A stretch of 64,000 nucleotides of DNA from Lepeophtheirus salmonis (GCF_016086655.4 NC_052131.2:39681705-39745704); one strand, 5' to 3'. Counted from the first letter of the stretch, positions 1 to 13,500 are shown. Numbers and translations are program-made. The notes: a model not told the origin generated them from the sequence alone.

Positions 1-180
1 TCTAATCATTAATAAATTATATTTATTAGCTACTGGTTTGATTACTTTTGCTACAAAATTGTATCTCTTAAAACTAGCTCACTAATCAACTGGTAGTTTG
101 CCAATACGGTAAATCTTCCCGAATGTTGGACTAATATTTATGTCATATTAAGAATATTCCCTGCTAATTAATAAATATTA

Positions 181-890
181 GGGTGGTGGGAAAGAGTAAT
201 TTCGTATTACCCGGCCTTTTTTAATAAAGTATATCTTGTTCATTATTGGTTACATCGAATTAGACGATAAGGCGTTGTGAAACACTTTTTAGACAGTATT
301 CAGCTTGGTCGGTTCACTCGTGTGTCGAGTAAAGTGGCTCAAAGTAAGAAATTCGCATTTTACATTTTTACTACCTTAAATGGAAAAACGCGTGGAATGC
401 GAACAAGAAAATTGGCTATATATACAGGGCCGATATTCTTTCGATTTGTGTTGCACAACAGTAGTTCGAGCGATTTTTTTCTCCCTCAATTATATCCTCT
501 ACTGTCAACAGCTCGACCCTTTTAAACCGGCGATTGAACAAAACTGGCTTGGATTGATGAATAGGAGATGAATCGTTTTTTATCAAGGCAGCACCAGGTT
601 GCACACATCTTTGATGACACGTGAGAAGCTCTGGGAGCTCGGATGGGAAGTTCTTATGCATCCCTCTACAGTCCAGACCTGGTACTAAGTGACTACCCCC
701 TGTTCTTGTTTATAGCCAACGCGTTTGGCTTATAAATTTGGCCCCAATAGGTGCCTGTGAAATTGGGTTTTCCGAGGTTTTACCAATAGGCACAAGGGCT
801 TCTACCAGAAGGGGATTATGAAGTTGAATTTTCGTTGGGAACAAGTTATTGAACTGAATGGGGTATACTTGGCTTTTATCAGATAATTGT
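181..890 (+). mobile_element. Mariner copy 1, internally deleted, transposase pseudogene
   Basis: The left end GGGTGGTGGGAAAGAGTAAT follows a TA and matches the terminal repeat of the copy at 5104-5818. The 3' part of a mariner transposase reads through several frames: LYCQQLDPFKPAIEQNW (from about 495), a broken VFxQGSTRLHTSLMT catalytic segment, KLWELGWEVLMHPS, and FYQKGIMKLNFRWEQVIELNG up to about 860. Stops and frameshifts are many. The N-terminal half of the transposase is absent. The right terminal repeat is not recognisable, so the right boundary is a guess. Confidence 0.75.
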
Positions 891-3800
891 AAAAATTCTT
901 TTTATATACCTATTATATAAGATGAGTTCAATAATAGGACAGGAACAAAGTTATAAGACATGTATATCTGCAAAAACTGCGTAGAGAACATACATAGACT
1001 ATGTAAACAACAGCAATACCTTATTGATCAGAGCTGAAGACACTCAACTCATATGTGGGGGATGGGGTTTTGTAAGAGAAAAGCACAGTTTAGCTATTAG
1101 AAAAGGAAAAACGGTGGGTAAATGATCTTTTTTTCTATTTTGTTCATTATCTAATAGGTCATCATGGTATTAATATATATATATATCTTTCTGAAAGAAG
1201 AATTCCCGTCCCTCTTTAGTCTAAATTGCATTTAACAATGCATAATAAAATAAATATATATTTGTATTTGAATGCAATATTAAATGCGGAAAGTTCTGCT
1301 CTTTATATCATTAATTCATTTTCTTCGCCCAAAATCATATAATAGGAAATTGATATTAACAAGGGTTTTAATACAGTAATGAAATAAATCAAACTCCTGC
1401 CTTCTCATCTGCGCTCTTCAAAAATCCCATCCCTACTCATAATGTTAGATAGATGGGAATTTTCAATTTATCTCTCAACTCTTCTTCTTTTTTTTTAAAG
1501 TAAAAATATGATAATCCATTATCAACTTGACAGCTAGCATTTATTTTCCAACTGTGGGGTTATTTTTTATAACAGCAGCATTATGAAAAAAAAATTAGGA
1601 TATTTTTTTTTTGTCACCATTTGATATCCTTACAAATAGTCTACGTATATATAGAAAGTATTTATATTATTTTTTTGTCCAGCAGTCATTGGATTACTAT
1701 TATTTTACATATAAACATAAAAAACCATTTTTGGAACCCTTAATAAATTTCTTCTGAAATATCAGTTTGTTTAATAATACTTCATAAAATAATTATATTT
1801 GTTAAATCATAGGCAAAATGGTGTTACTCCTATAAAAAATCATAAATTTTCTAGCATATGTATGCAATAAATGATAGAAGTGTTATTGTTTATTTTTGGC
1901 TTATCATTTATTTAAAAAATATACACAATACTATGATGTGTACATTTCAGAATATAAAATAAAATATAAAAAATACTTGTAATGATAAATAACTTAGAAT
2001 CAGCTCTTCAAAGATGCATAGTAATTATGCTATTAGTTTATATAGCAAAATACCTTCCTGTTTAAAACACTAGCTCTATGCAAATTTTCCAGTCAAACAC
2101 TTTTCTCATTTCAGTTTAAAAATGCTGCCTTTGTGAAGAAATATTAATTGTAGCACGTGACTTTTCAAAGTTTCTCTGATGCTGATGAAGTAAAAAGGGA
2201 CTTATATCGTTCAAAGTAAATAAGGTTTTGCCATTTGATTTCTAAACATAACCCCCCCCCCCTACATTAAGTTAAATGATTGAGCCTTGGTCCACTCCAG
2301 ATATTAGTAGAACTCATCGAAAGATAATTTAATTTTAAACATTTCACTCTAAAATCAATAAATTGTTTTAGGTATTTACCAATATACAAGGATATCATTA
2401 TATCCGGTTTGATTGAGTTCAATCTAAAAAATATACAATCTTGCTGACGCCCCTGTATAGTTCAATTTTAGGTGATCATAGTTCAAAACCACTTTTAGGA
2501 GCATGATAATGGACGATAGAAAAATGAACAACAGCTTACAAAAATACATATTATATACTAAACATTAACCCATTAACATGTGATTTTCTATTAGATACTA
2601 TTATTAATAGGGTAATTTTCAAGACACTAATAAGAAACAAATGGTGAAGGATATAAAAGGATAAATAACTGACCAAACGTCCCTAATATTTTGCAAGCTT
2701 TGCCCCGGACATTAAGAAATCAAAAAGTTCCTTGGATACTTCACAGATAGGGGAGCCTGGTTTGGATCGGGAGAATGGTCGAACGGATGTATATAGGAAA
2801 GGAAGGATGTATGATGGAACAAAATATATATTATAAAAGTTTGATATGTATATATGTTTTTCTACTTTACACTAATTGTTGGCTTTAAAATGATAGTTCT
2901 TAATTGTTATGTTTACATAGTCTATCTACGATCAACCGGAATTTTCTGCAAGGGAGGTTTGAAAAATTATTTCTCCCATTTTACCGTTTTAGTACTAAAA
3001 AGTCCCCGTGTATTTTTTCATTACCAAAAACTGTGATAAAAAAAATTGTTTTCAGAAAAAGGCCATATTAAGGGCGCTATGATTTTATATTTTCATAATT
3101 AATTCCTTTCATAGACCATCATAATTTCATTGTCTTTGGAGATTATTCTCGATGTTATGACAAAATCAAGTTTTCCTTTTCTAAAGCAAAATAAACATTT
3201 TTTCTTTATCCCCATCCCTCAAAGTCTTATTTTTAGTTAATTAGTCTTCATTCTTCACCCAAACTAGGATATTGAGGAGAAAATGTGCGTCGTACATACT
3301 TCTCGTTCATTTTTGAGGAGATGAACGAAAAAAACTATTAAAAGGCGTTCATTTCTTTATTCCTTATGTATTGTTCTTCAAATACATCTTTTACGTCAGC
3401 CATAGGTAAAACCAAGAGGTGACCACATGATCAATTTTGAGCAAAGTTCAATTGGTTACAAGAATATTTATTGTCTGCCAGTGGAACTAAAAGTTTCATG
3501 AATTACTCTATAACTATGCAACAGAACCAAACGAGGAAAAAGCGTTAGGTGAGGGTTTATGTGGTACTCCATAATGGACTTCCCGCAAAGAAAAATGTTT
3601 TTCGTAGCCAACTAAATTTTTGATAAATATTGATCATGCTGTCGTCTTTCCGTCAATCAAACAAATGAATACCTGGGTGGAATCTTCTAAAAATAATCAG
3701 ATGAACAGAAAATGGGTATTGATTATTTTTATTCGTTCCTTTCCAGTCTTAGGGCCGGTCCTACGGACGGTCAGTCCTAGAACTGATTAAAAAAAAAGTT

Positions 3801-5103
3801 GAGTGACGTCATTAAGAACCGAACTGTATAAGTTTTATGACTGATATGTAATTGGACGGACCAAGAGTAAACTGGAGGGGACTGGAATCTTCAGTCCTAA
3901 ATAAGGACCGACGCGACACTAGTAATGGGTTCAAAGTAGTCTAAACTTGTTTTGACCTCGGCACTATAAATTAGTAGATATATGTGAAATAAGTCAATTT
4001 CATTTTTTTTTCCAAGGCATAAAAACCATCCATTGGTTTTTGAATTCCCCACTTTAGTAAGGATGGTGACTAATAGGCACTACGTACATGTATAAGTAAA
4101 CAGATCCACTACGCAATAAATCGCAGAGATTGAAGAAATTTGTAGCATAAAACTTGATTTATATAATTTGCAGATTTTACATAACGATTTTGATTTTTTT
4201 TTTGATAATTAATTCGTAGGTACTCATGAAAAATATACCTATGAATGTTTGTTTATATTTAGAAGCTACCTGGAGTAGCTTGTGTTGCAAAATAGTATCC
4301 ATCCATCTCCTATTTATGAAATCCCTAGACGGAAGAGAAATTTTATTTATTAAATATTAATATAGGCAATTGTTCAAATTACGCAATTGTCTCTTGATGA
4401 TTAGATAACAACTTTCCTCTCTTAAATACATAAACTAAATGTCATGTTAAGGGTAGAAACAAAGCAACTCATCATTTGGGCCTCACTTAAAAATAAATAG
4501 TCGTAAAAACATAAAATAATAATGGGCAAAGATGGCTTTTACATACTCGTATGTGACCCAACTACACTAAAGCAAGCTAAAATGATTTTTTTTTCTTCAA
4601 AAATTGAAATCATGGTTGTTAGTTTCTATATCAAAATGATTCTGATTAATAATTTAGAGGTGCCGCAAATTGCACTTAAAGTTAACTCGGGGTGAGTTTT
4701 ATATAGATATTTGCTTAAGGAGATACTTAATATTTGGTTTTTATGGATGGAGCAAATTATGGCCTCCCTTCAGCTAGCACTGCTGTTGTTATTCATCTTC
4801 TTTGATAAAGTAGCTAGGTATGAGGTAGCATTGTTGCTCCATTACCAATAATGAGGAAAAAACAACATGAAACAACTTTTGAAGGACAATAAAATGATGA
4901 TGCTATTCAAAATCTGTTTTTTTCTATACGGATATTATTTAAATTAATTATTATTATAATTAAAAAAATGAATTTCCAAAATAATATATTTTTCCTCTCA
5001 AACTACCTTGAAGCAGAAATATCCTAATCCATTATACATAAAACCAAAGAATCTTCTTAAATAGAAATCTATTTAATTCTCATAGACGGCAATATAATAC
5101 CTA
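891..5103. other. Intergenic AT-rich DNA with simple repeats
   Basis: No coding sequence recognised. It contains a poly-C run near 2261, a fragment near 2430-2460 with the motif GACGCCCCTG shared with the hAT-like repeat family, a (TA)n run near 1170, and the MITE-like repeat at 3740-3925 listed separately. Short ORFs here have no recognisable motif. Confidence 0.5.
3740..3925. repeat. Interspersed MITE-like repeat (GGTCC/GGACC family), copy 1
   Basis: The segment begins near CCAGTCTTAGGGCCGGTCCT and ends with CAGTCCTAAATAAGGACCG followed by a CACTAGT. Similar ends, a central GACGTCATTAAG-like block and GGACTGGA-type motifs recur at 8600-8835 and 40905-41290. The ends are loosely inverted, as in a decayed MITE. 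Confidence 0.5.
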
Positions 5104-5818
5104 GGTCAGAGAAAAAGTAATTTCGTATTTTTCTCTTCCTTTCAATGCTTTATAAGAAGTGTTGCAATCATCCAATTTAAGCCAAATATACCCCGTTCTG
5201 TTTGATAACTTGTTGTTAAGGAGAAAATAACTTCATAATGCCCTTCTCGTAGAAACCATTGTCGCTATTGGCAAAAAACTGGCACAACCAATTTTGACAG
5301 CCCTCTATTGAGGACAAATCTGTATTATCAAGTGCACTGCTCATAGACAGGAACAGATGGTAGTCACTTGGTACCTGGTTTGTACTGTAGGTTGGATGAA
5401 TAAGACTCTCCCATACGAGCTCTCGGAGCTTCTGGCTCCTCGTTGAAGAGGTGTACGGCCTGGTGTTGTCTTGATGATGTCTTATTGTCTCCTATTCACC
5501 AATGCTGGCCTCTTCTGTTCTATCACCAGCTTCAAACCGTCTAGTTGTTCACAGTAGAGGGCAGATCTAAGCGGGGGAAAACTCCCTCGAATCACTGTTG
5601 TGCAACCTCTCAGGTTGTAAAAATGTAAGATATGGTGAAATTTGACGCAGGATAATACACGACTGAACCGGTCAAGCACAATACTATCTAAAGCATTTGT
5701 AGTATGTACTTACACCTTTATAATACCGTGTCGTATGATCCAATGCGATCAATAATGAACAAGATATTCTTAGTTTAAAAAAGGGGCGGGAAATACGAAA
5801 TTACTTTTTTCCCCAACC
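5104..5818 (-). mobile_element. Mariner copy 2, internally deleted, with both terminal repeats
   Basis: Flanked by TA on both sides (5102-5103, 5819-5820). The ends are inverted repeats sharing GTAATTTCGTATTT (left GGTCAGAGAAAAAGTAATTTC, right reads GGTTGGGGAAAAAAGTAATTT on the minus strand). Minus-strand translation gives the C-terminal half of a mariner transposase: LYCEQLDGLKLVIEQKRPALVNRR near 5485-5560, then a frameshifted HTSL-like segment and a KLSNRTGYIWLKL end. At about 715 bp it is roughly half an autonomous mariner. It lacks the N-terminal DNA-binding region, as does copy 1. Confidence 0.8.
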
Positions 5819-8289
5819 TAATATAATGCAATATTATTGTACATCTTTACAACCATAAATTAAATGAGTCTATGTCCTTATAAATATATCTATGATGCAA
5901 CAAAAAGACGAGTAGTAAGTTGTTCATTACACAAATCATATTCATTAAATCATTTATTTTTGACTACCCAGAAAAAATAAGGATGTGAGAGCAAAAAATT
6001 ATGTTTAATAACAAAACATTTTACTAGTAAGTTTTTAATAAAATATTGGAAACGTCACCAAGGAACCATTTGCATCCCACTTTTTTAGAATAAGTGTGTA
6101 ATTCTTCTTTAACAAATTTTTATGGTTGCATGATCAACACTTTATTCAAATAAAATAATTTGACCCCCCCCAAACTTGCAAATTCATTCCAGAGCTGCTA
6201 CACAGAGCCGAGTCTTTTCAGTATGGTGTCATTTGGTTTAGTGTTGTTTTATATTTATTATAATTTATACATAAATTTTCCTGTAATTATATAGACAAAT
6301 CCAGATTTTAGAAATATTTTCTTCTGTTAATATTTGCCTTCGATCGGTATTGGTACTTTTAAACATATTAAATGACTGTTATATGTTCTTAAAATTAGTA
6401 GTAGGAACAAATTTTAAGTAGGCAAGATCTTCAGGAGTCTTGATAGACAGATCCATTTCATCATACCCACCACATATATTGACGTCCAACCTTTTGTATA
6501 AATGGAAGATCATGACTTTTGTTAATGATATTAGTTATTTTACTGAAGAATATTCCCACATTTTCTCTATAAATTTTTATTTTGGTCTTTTTTGGCTTCA
6601 GAAAGTATATTTAGATAATTATAGATAGATATCCCTTTGTTTCAAGTCTTTTAATGACTTCTGGTAAAAATAAAAAATTAGCTTTGATCAAAAACAAATT
6701 GATTTCATGGGCTTCATGAAATTGCTGGCAATTTTCATTGCCGAGGGCATCATTTTATTCCAATTCACATGCAGTTTTCTTTATCTATTTAAAGTAGATT
6801 GTGTAGTACATGGCAGTCTTAACCCATGATCTCTAACGGGTTAGAACAATGATAGAATGATTGAGTCAAATCTTCACGAAGAATTGCAAACTTTTTTTTA
6901 AATTTCAGTTTTAAAAAGTTGATAAAATACAAGTTTATCCCATCATGTAATTGGAACTCCTAGAATTTTCAATTTGATTTATCCTACAGACTAGAGGGCA
7001 AGACAAACATATTTTAATCGTCATAGAGTATAACAACGATACATTAGCAGCATATAATACTAGAAATTATATGATTAATAGTAACACTATATACTCATTG
7101 ATGTATGTCACTATTTAAAAGCTTGGTGGAAGTCAAACATCAGTCGGGAAAACGTTATGGTATAACATTGTGTTTCTATTACCGTTGGGTTTTAAGGTTG
7201 ATTCAATTTGCTTTTGCGATTGTCTTCTCTTAAGTTAAAGGTTGTTTTTAAAAGTAGTACATTTAATGCGAAGAGATCTAGGCATCTTGAAATCAGAAGA
7301 CAATAAATTTGATAGTTCATTAGAAGAACTATTAATATCATTTTTGTAAGATTCAAGTTAGATTGCACAAGAGCCAATCAGAGTTAGGGTCAAATTTGGC
7401 TCAAAGGATTTATCCTTTCTTATAAGATTCAAAATGGATTATTCAACAGTGTTTGCAGGTGGATTTTCCAAAGATGTTGTGTAATTTAACAAAAATCTAC
7501 TGATGTACATATTAAAATTCAGTATTATCAAAAAATAATGGGCCCTAAATTCAAAAGATAGTCAATAATTTTGAATCATTATTATTTTTTTTAGCAATTA
7601 CTTTTTATAAAATTAACAAAATCAATCAATCTAAATCCATGTGTATAACATACCCATTTGTGCTTGCCGAGTAGAGGATTAGAAGAAGTTTTGAGATGAT
7701 CAGCTTAATATTGTAATGGTGTAGATGTGATGGAAAGACGAACACCAGCTATTCTACTCTATTAATTAATATTTTAAAGAAGTCAATTTAGCTCCAATGA
7801 ATGGGTGCATGGATGTGTCAATCTCTCTTTGGCAGAATTATCATTTTCTCTCCTCTCCTTAGATTGATTGGCAAAAAAATATTATTTCAATCTGGACATT
7901 AGCATTTTAATTCCTAATTGAGTACGTAATTAGAGGTTAATTAATTGACGTCTCATAATAACATGCCAAGAATATTGATTTTTTTTATGACAAAATTCAT
8001 TTTTTCATTTGAAAAAGACCATCCCATTTTTTAATCATCCAAAAATAAAATGACACTTTTTTTTGGGAGAAAAATAAAAATATTTTCAGTCATTAAATAA
8101 ATAATCTGTCACACCGGCTTTGATTATTCGTTTATATAGGGTTGTAAATCCTAGGCATTTTTTAGAGTGCAAGTTTTTTTGTTGTTGGCAATCGAAATAG
8201 TGTGTGTTTTTTTCTTCTAAAGTTGTTATCATTATTTCTTCAAACTTAACGAGCAAATCTCAAAGTATTAAGTGTAACCACGAGTGTAT

Positions 8290-8470
8290 GAGCTTAGGAA
8301 AAATGCAAAGAAAAGCTAGGGATTTCTTGGGGAGTTATAAACTTATAATTCCCTGTTTAACTCAGATTAGAATGGAGGATCGAAAATGGAATAATGCCTC
8401 CCTATGTAGTTTCTTGATATTTCCTTGCTGTTATAGCTACTTGCAGCTAATCTAATGATAAAAAGTAAAC
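8290..8470 (-). repeat. SINE-like interspersed repeat, copy A
   Basis: On the minus strand this reads TTAGATTAGCTGCAAGTAGC, then a purine-rich middle, then CGATCCTCCATTCTAATCTG and TAAACAGGGAATTATAAG. The same order of blocks is seen at 21240-21440, 43850-44000 and 54040-54240 (plus strand), and in part near 23815-23910 and 44110-44205 (minus strand). No tRNA-type promoter boxes were recognised, so SINE is only a working label. Confidence 0.5.
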
Positions 8471-8599
8471 CTAGCTCAATTGCTCTCCTCTCAAACTATT
8501 TTCAAATTGGAAGGGTTATCACGTTCTTTTTTTTTTAGAGTGCCCAAAATGCTTAAGATTTACGACCTAAAAATTCCCTTTATATGTAGATTGACATGT

Positions 8600-8835
8600 T
8601 TTGTGTCAGTACTTCTTTATTTGGTCCAGTCCAATCCTAGGACCCGTCCTTTGGTATGACAGTAATAGAAATGTTATTAAAAATGAACAAATAAGGTTGA
8701 ATAACGTAATCAAGGACTAAACAAGGACTGATATGCAGGATTGAGTTGGACTGGATTGAGATTGAACATTTAGATTGAACTGGACGGGACTATATCTTTC
8801 ATTCCTAAATAATAATAATCGACAGAATACTAAGA
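8600..8835. repeat. GGTCC/GGACC interspersed repeat, copy 2
   Basis: Begins near TTTATTTGGTCCAGTCCAAT and ends near CATTCCTAAATAATAATAAT, with GGACTGGA-like and AACGTAATCAAGGAC blocks inside. It has the same block order as 3740-3925. Confidence 0.45.
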
Positions 8836-9289
8836 TTGAGGAATAAAGGAAGGCAAATCGAAGGAGGAAAAAGAGAGGAAATGGATTCCTCCTGGAAGAG
8901 ATTGACTTTAAAATCTCTTTCATTCAGAGCAAATTATTTTCATTTAATGGCTTATATTGTGATTTGTTTCCGCTTTATATATTATATACTTCTATGTAGT
9001 AGCTATCAACGAGAATGTGAGGCCTATACATGTTGTGTACAAAAAATTGTAAGAATGAGAAGTAAAGGAAAAATATTGTCATTGAAGATTCCTTATATAG
9101 TCCTTGATAAATACTTTTAATCCTCTACATATACATTCTTGTACACATACACACACTAACACGATACCCAGGAAAAGTTCTCACAAAAATTAATTCAATT
9201 ACTTAATAATGTGTCTTTTCCTTAATTTTATTATTTTTTGGTCATATTAGGACTTAAGAATTATCTTTAATCCATGGACCATGCACAAA

Positions 9290-9622
9290 AGGTTTTAAAA
9301 ATCTATTCTTATTCACAGAAAATTAAATTTTTGGAGAAAAAATTGAAAAATTAAATTTTTTGGAAAAAATTTCAAAAATTAAGTTTCAAATAGTAAATTC
9401 TTTGGAAAAAAAATTCAAAAATCTATGGATTTTCGTATAAATTAAATTTTTTGAAAAAAATAAATTGAAAAATTAATATTTTGGAATTTTTTTGAAAAAC
9501 TAAATTACATTTCAAATATTAAACTATTTGAAAAAAAAAAGAAATACTAAATTTTATAGTAAAATACAAAAATTCCTTAATTTGGGGTGGGGGCTACAGC
9601 CCCTCTCCCTGCAGACGCCCTG
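9290..9622. repeat. hAT-MITE-like repeat with AAATTTTTTGGAAAAA body
   Basis: The body is a string of imperfect AAATTTTTTGGAAAAAATTT units. It closes with GGCTACAGCCCCTCTCCCTG and GCAGACGCCCTG, which equals the right terminus of the family described at 20099-20498. Confidence 0.5.
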
Positions 9623-10860
9623 AATGAACATGACTGAGTTTTTCAATTTACAAGTAGTTATAATATACATATGTGGCCTGTCAACACAAGAGGACGCTAG
9701 AAATGATTTTTCTCAAAATTTGCATTCTTTGACAAATTATCCGCAATTTCTATCTAATATAAATCCTTTGGGTGTCTCGCAAATTACAATTAAAGTAAAA
9801 AACACAACGGAGGAGTGGCAAAAAATAAGTACATATTTCAGCTTAACATAGATCCTCGAGTTGTTGTTTCTAAAATTAAACTTAGAATAGATCTGTGTAG
9901 CTCAATGCAAAGTGCACATGAAGACCTTGATTCGTTTATAAACCTATTTTCACATCCACAGCCTGTAATATTATTTGTATGTGAGTCTGAATTTTGACTT
10001 TATTTACCGCAAAAAAAGAAAATTGAATGTATTTATAGAAATGATTCAATCTAGAATCATGATTTTATATTTACAATATATTTGAATATTTTGTCGTAGT
10101 ATTTCTTATTTTTTTATTATAGGTAGAATTAAAATATTTATTTTTTATCAATATCGTGAAATATTTTATATTATTTGCCTCTTGGTAGAATTGATATGGC
10201 ATTTAAGTTATCTTGTTGCATAAAATTCACTTCAAATTTTATATTCATCTTGCATTGGAAGGTGAAGGGCTCGCACATTATCTAGCCACATATTGTAAGG
10301 GTGAAACTCAAAAAAGCTTGGGAAACTTGGAGGGATCAAAGTTTTGCTACAGTTTATATGTAGTAAGAGTAATTAGATCAGCTGAAGTCTTTGTTTACTC
10401 TCTAATAACGTATCCAAATTTGTTTTGAATAACCATAAAATATATAACTTCTTATTTTTCTTTCCTAACATTCTTTAATTAAAATCAAATCACAACGATA
10501 AATCATAGAAATGAAGAACTCCTACCCAATGTTACTAGAACAATGTTAGGCATCAAGCAAAGGGGTGGACAAGCACAGCAGATTTATTAAATAAATTTCT
10601 CTCTTTCTATTTATGGTGACGTCATTGGGACGAGTCTTGTTAATTAATTCTACCTAAATTTAAAAAGTTTAATTTAAATTTGGGTTACTCAATATTCCTT
10701 AATCGATATTTGACTAAAAATAATGCCAAAAGTAAGTTATTAAATTTCATAAACTATTAAGACATACACGTAATAAATGTTAATAAATGATATGTTATTA
10801 TATTTTTGATTTTTCATATATTTAATTAATTAAGTAGCTAAAACTAAACGAGTATTTGCA

Positions 10861-11070
10861 GTGGCTTTTTTTAAAAATCCAAGAGACGTTTCATACCACC
10901 AATTCCGTTTGGTCTCTAAGGAAGGCCTTACTTTCCCTTCGTGTGAGTTTTTGAAATTTTGTCATTGTCGGGAAAAACATTTGAAAACTTTTCATTGTAC
11001 CCATGAAGACGCAATTGACAAAAATCCCAACATATTTGAAAGGCTACATGATCATCTAATTGAATTATAA
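10861..11070 (+). pseudogene. Short ORF resembling the C-terminal end of a transposase, unidentified
   Basis: Open for about 69 codons, starting at an ATG-less GTG. The stretch KEGLTFPSCEFLKFCHCREK resembles the GGLxxPS motif near the end of P-like/THAP transposases. The ORF also has IDKNPNIFERLHDHL. No other part of such a transposase was recognised nearby. Assignment is weak, and the ORF could be chance. Confidence 0.25.
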
Positions 11071-12019
11071 CCTAACTGGCCTAAAGAAGTAATCATATCC
11101 TTTGATTAAACAAGGACAAAAATTAGAGTAAATAACCTTAATAAAAAGCTCAAATTGAAGAACGCAAGTGCTAATCTGCGAAAACTTAGGCAGATTGGTC
11201 AATTTAATATTTATTATTTATGTATGTATGTATACAATAATTTTTCCTTATTTCCATTTTTTTATTCACCACTCGTATATTATGTAACAAAATGGAAAAT
11301 TAGATAATATACGTATAAAACATGTTAATATAAGCTTACATACAGATATTTCATTATTATTAATATTTACTCTATGCAAATTAATGTTAGTTTTTTTTTT
11401 TAAATAATTATTTCTGAAATTGATTTTAATATTTAATAAAGTATCAAGCAAGGATATCGTCCAGTTTTCCTAACGACGAAAAGGAATTACTTTCATAGAT
11501 ATTTATACCAATATAAGTTAAATATTTTTGCTGTATCTACTTTTTGGCATGTTACTAAGTTTACCACTCTGTACTATAAATGAATTTTAATTATATTTAT
11601 TTTTCCCTTAATTTGGGTTGACTTACAATGAATGAAGCCTGGATTTTAAAATTATTACTTTACAATTAGAAATGACATGTATATCAATAGTGACGTCATT
11701 AAATTGTCCTTCTTCTCTTGATAATAAAAAAACACAAGCGTAGAATTCCCTTGCTGCCTCACCTTAATATTTAGTCAGCTTGCATTACTCCTACCTATGT
11801 ACTTTTGTCAGCTGTTGATTTGTATATTCATGTTGGCTCAGTGTCCATTACATTGATTTATTCAACTCGAATTAAGTCTTGCTAAACAAAGTAATAAATT
11901 TAAGTGTCTAGCTAAACAAAATAGTAAATTTCATAAATAATAGTTTTATTTTCTAATGTTTTTGGAGGAAGGGGTAAAATATCATATCATATAGGTTATT
12001 ACTATGGATTATGGTATTC

Positions 12020-12235
12020 AAACCTCGAATCCCCAGATAAGTGTTCTTAATCTTTCTTTTTTGAAAAATTTAATTTATATGAATAGCTATGGATTTTTTA
12101 ATTTTTTTTTTTCCAAAAAATATAATATTCCTCTAAATAGTCATGGATTTTTTAAAATTTATTCCATAAAATTTTATTTTTGAAATTTTTATCCAAGAAA
12201 ATTAATCCTGCGGACACTCTCTGTAAATAGTTGTG
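12020..12235. repeat. Degenerate hAT-MITE-like repeat
   Basis: Runs of GGATTTTTTAATTTTTTTTT and TTCCATAAAATTTTATTTTT end in AATCCTGCGGACACTC, a diverged form of the AATCCTGCAGACGCCCCTG terminus seen at 20481-20498. The left end is not defined. Confidence 0.4.
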
Positions 12236-13214
12236 GTATCAAAGTTGACGACTCTTTAATTAATGTGGTCTTTTAAGCAATTTCTATTATGGCTCTATTA
12301 TGTAATAATGGCCAGTTAAAGGTATGTCAGTGTAGACAAGTATTGACAATTTTTTCTTTTATCAACGTTGTATCACTAAGTACCATTGTTTTTTTTAAGT
12401 AGACTAATGCATTTCTTTAATAGTGTGTAATTAATCAAATTGATTTGTTTTACAGTTGATTTAAGATATTTGCAGTTGCATACATTAAATGCATGGCCCC
12501 TCTCCTAAATACATAGTATATGTAAGTACTTGCAAAGATTTAAAACAAAATAATACTTAAAATCTTTTTTTTTTCTCCTCATAGATTACATAGATGAGCA
12601 ATTAATCACTCAAAAATATAGTAAGGGGGACTGGACACGATTTGGAACAAGCCTATTTTCTCAAATCATAGATTAAGTACATAGAATTATGAAGTAAGTA
12701 CCACCTAAGGTGTCAAATTAAATTTAAATTAACTTTTTCCATAAGACATTGTTCAATGTTACTATCTGTTAAAACATATATAAATTTGAATCAAAATTAC
12801 ATATACTAATGTTTGACAAATAACATTTTCTTTATAAGGAAATTTTTTCCTAAGTTGGAAGAAAAGAGACAGTTGATACAAGTGAAATGTGATTGTCACT
12901 TGTGAAGAAAATTGTCTATCAAGTTAGAAAGTAAGTCTATTCAAATAAAAGTTTAATATTAACAAATAATTATAGCATACACTGTTTATAAAGAATATCA
13001 AAACTTTATGTATTTTTTAATGAGCCTCGTTTACTTATATTAGTTTATTCACAAAACGACTCAGAGTCTTTTGTGGAAAATAACACAACTCCCTGAATGA
13101 TAATATTATATACGAACACCCTATCTTAAAGATAACTTATTAGAAATTAAAAAGATTCTATGAATATTTAGTTTGTTTATTTTAAAATTCTAATTTAAAA
13201 CGATCTACTATAAA

Positions 13215-13500
13215 CTATGTATTAATATATAATAGGTAGATTTCTATTGTAGTACCTCCTTTGTATACAATATTTTTTATTGTTTTCTGTCCATTTGATG
13301 TAACTATAATCAAATCTGCACCCCTTTTTGACACTCTTGAAAATACTGATTTTGGTAAATATAAAGCAAGTTTTTCAAATGTTTGTCCATGTGATTTATT
13401 TAATGTCATTACCATAGCTAACTTAATTGGGAATTTTTTTGTTATAATTGAAAATGGAAAGTCGTTGCCACCAGAAGTAAGGATCCTTTTTTGAATAAAT
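13215..13500 (-). pseudogene. Helitron-type (Pif1-like) helicase remnant, C-terminal part
   Basis: Minus-strand translation reads FPIKLAMVMTLNKSHGQTFE followed by KLALYLPKSVFSRVSKRGAD, and further on NGQKTIKNIVYK. This matches the last conserved block of Pif1-like helicases in Helitron transposons, normally AMTINKSQGQT...LPKPVFSHGQLYVALSRV. Here the residues between VFS and RVS (HGQLYVAL in the family) are missing in frame, removing part of a helicase motif. Only this end is recognisable, and no Helitron terminus was identified. It is a dead fragment. Confidence 0.7.

Larger units (their letters stand above)
5821..13214. other. Intergenic AT-rich DNA with repeats, no gene recognised
   Basis: Holds the interspersed repeats listed separately (8290-8470, 8600-8835, 9290-9622, 12020-12235), a poly-C run near 6165, and homopolymer A/T tracts. 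Small ORFs at 9624-9997 and 10213-10428 carry no motif I recognise. Nothing supports a host gene. Confidence 0.45.

Noticed and set aside
8204..8455. 83-codon plus ORF as a small gene
   Set aside because: Most of it is the antisense of a SINE-like interspersed repeat found six times in the window.
12010..12040. CAAACCTCGAATCCCC as a tRNA B box
   Set aside because: No matching A box, acceptor stem or anticodon arm could be folded around it.
13261..13494. Plus-strand 77-codon ORF
   Set aside because: Antisense shadow of the Helitron-type helicase remnant on the minus strand.
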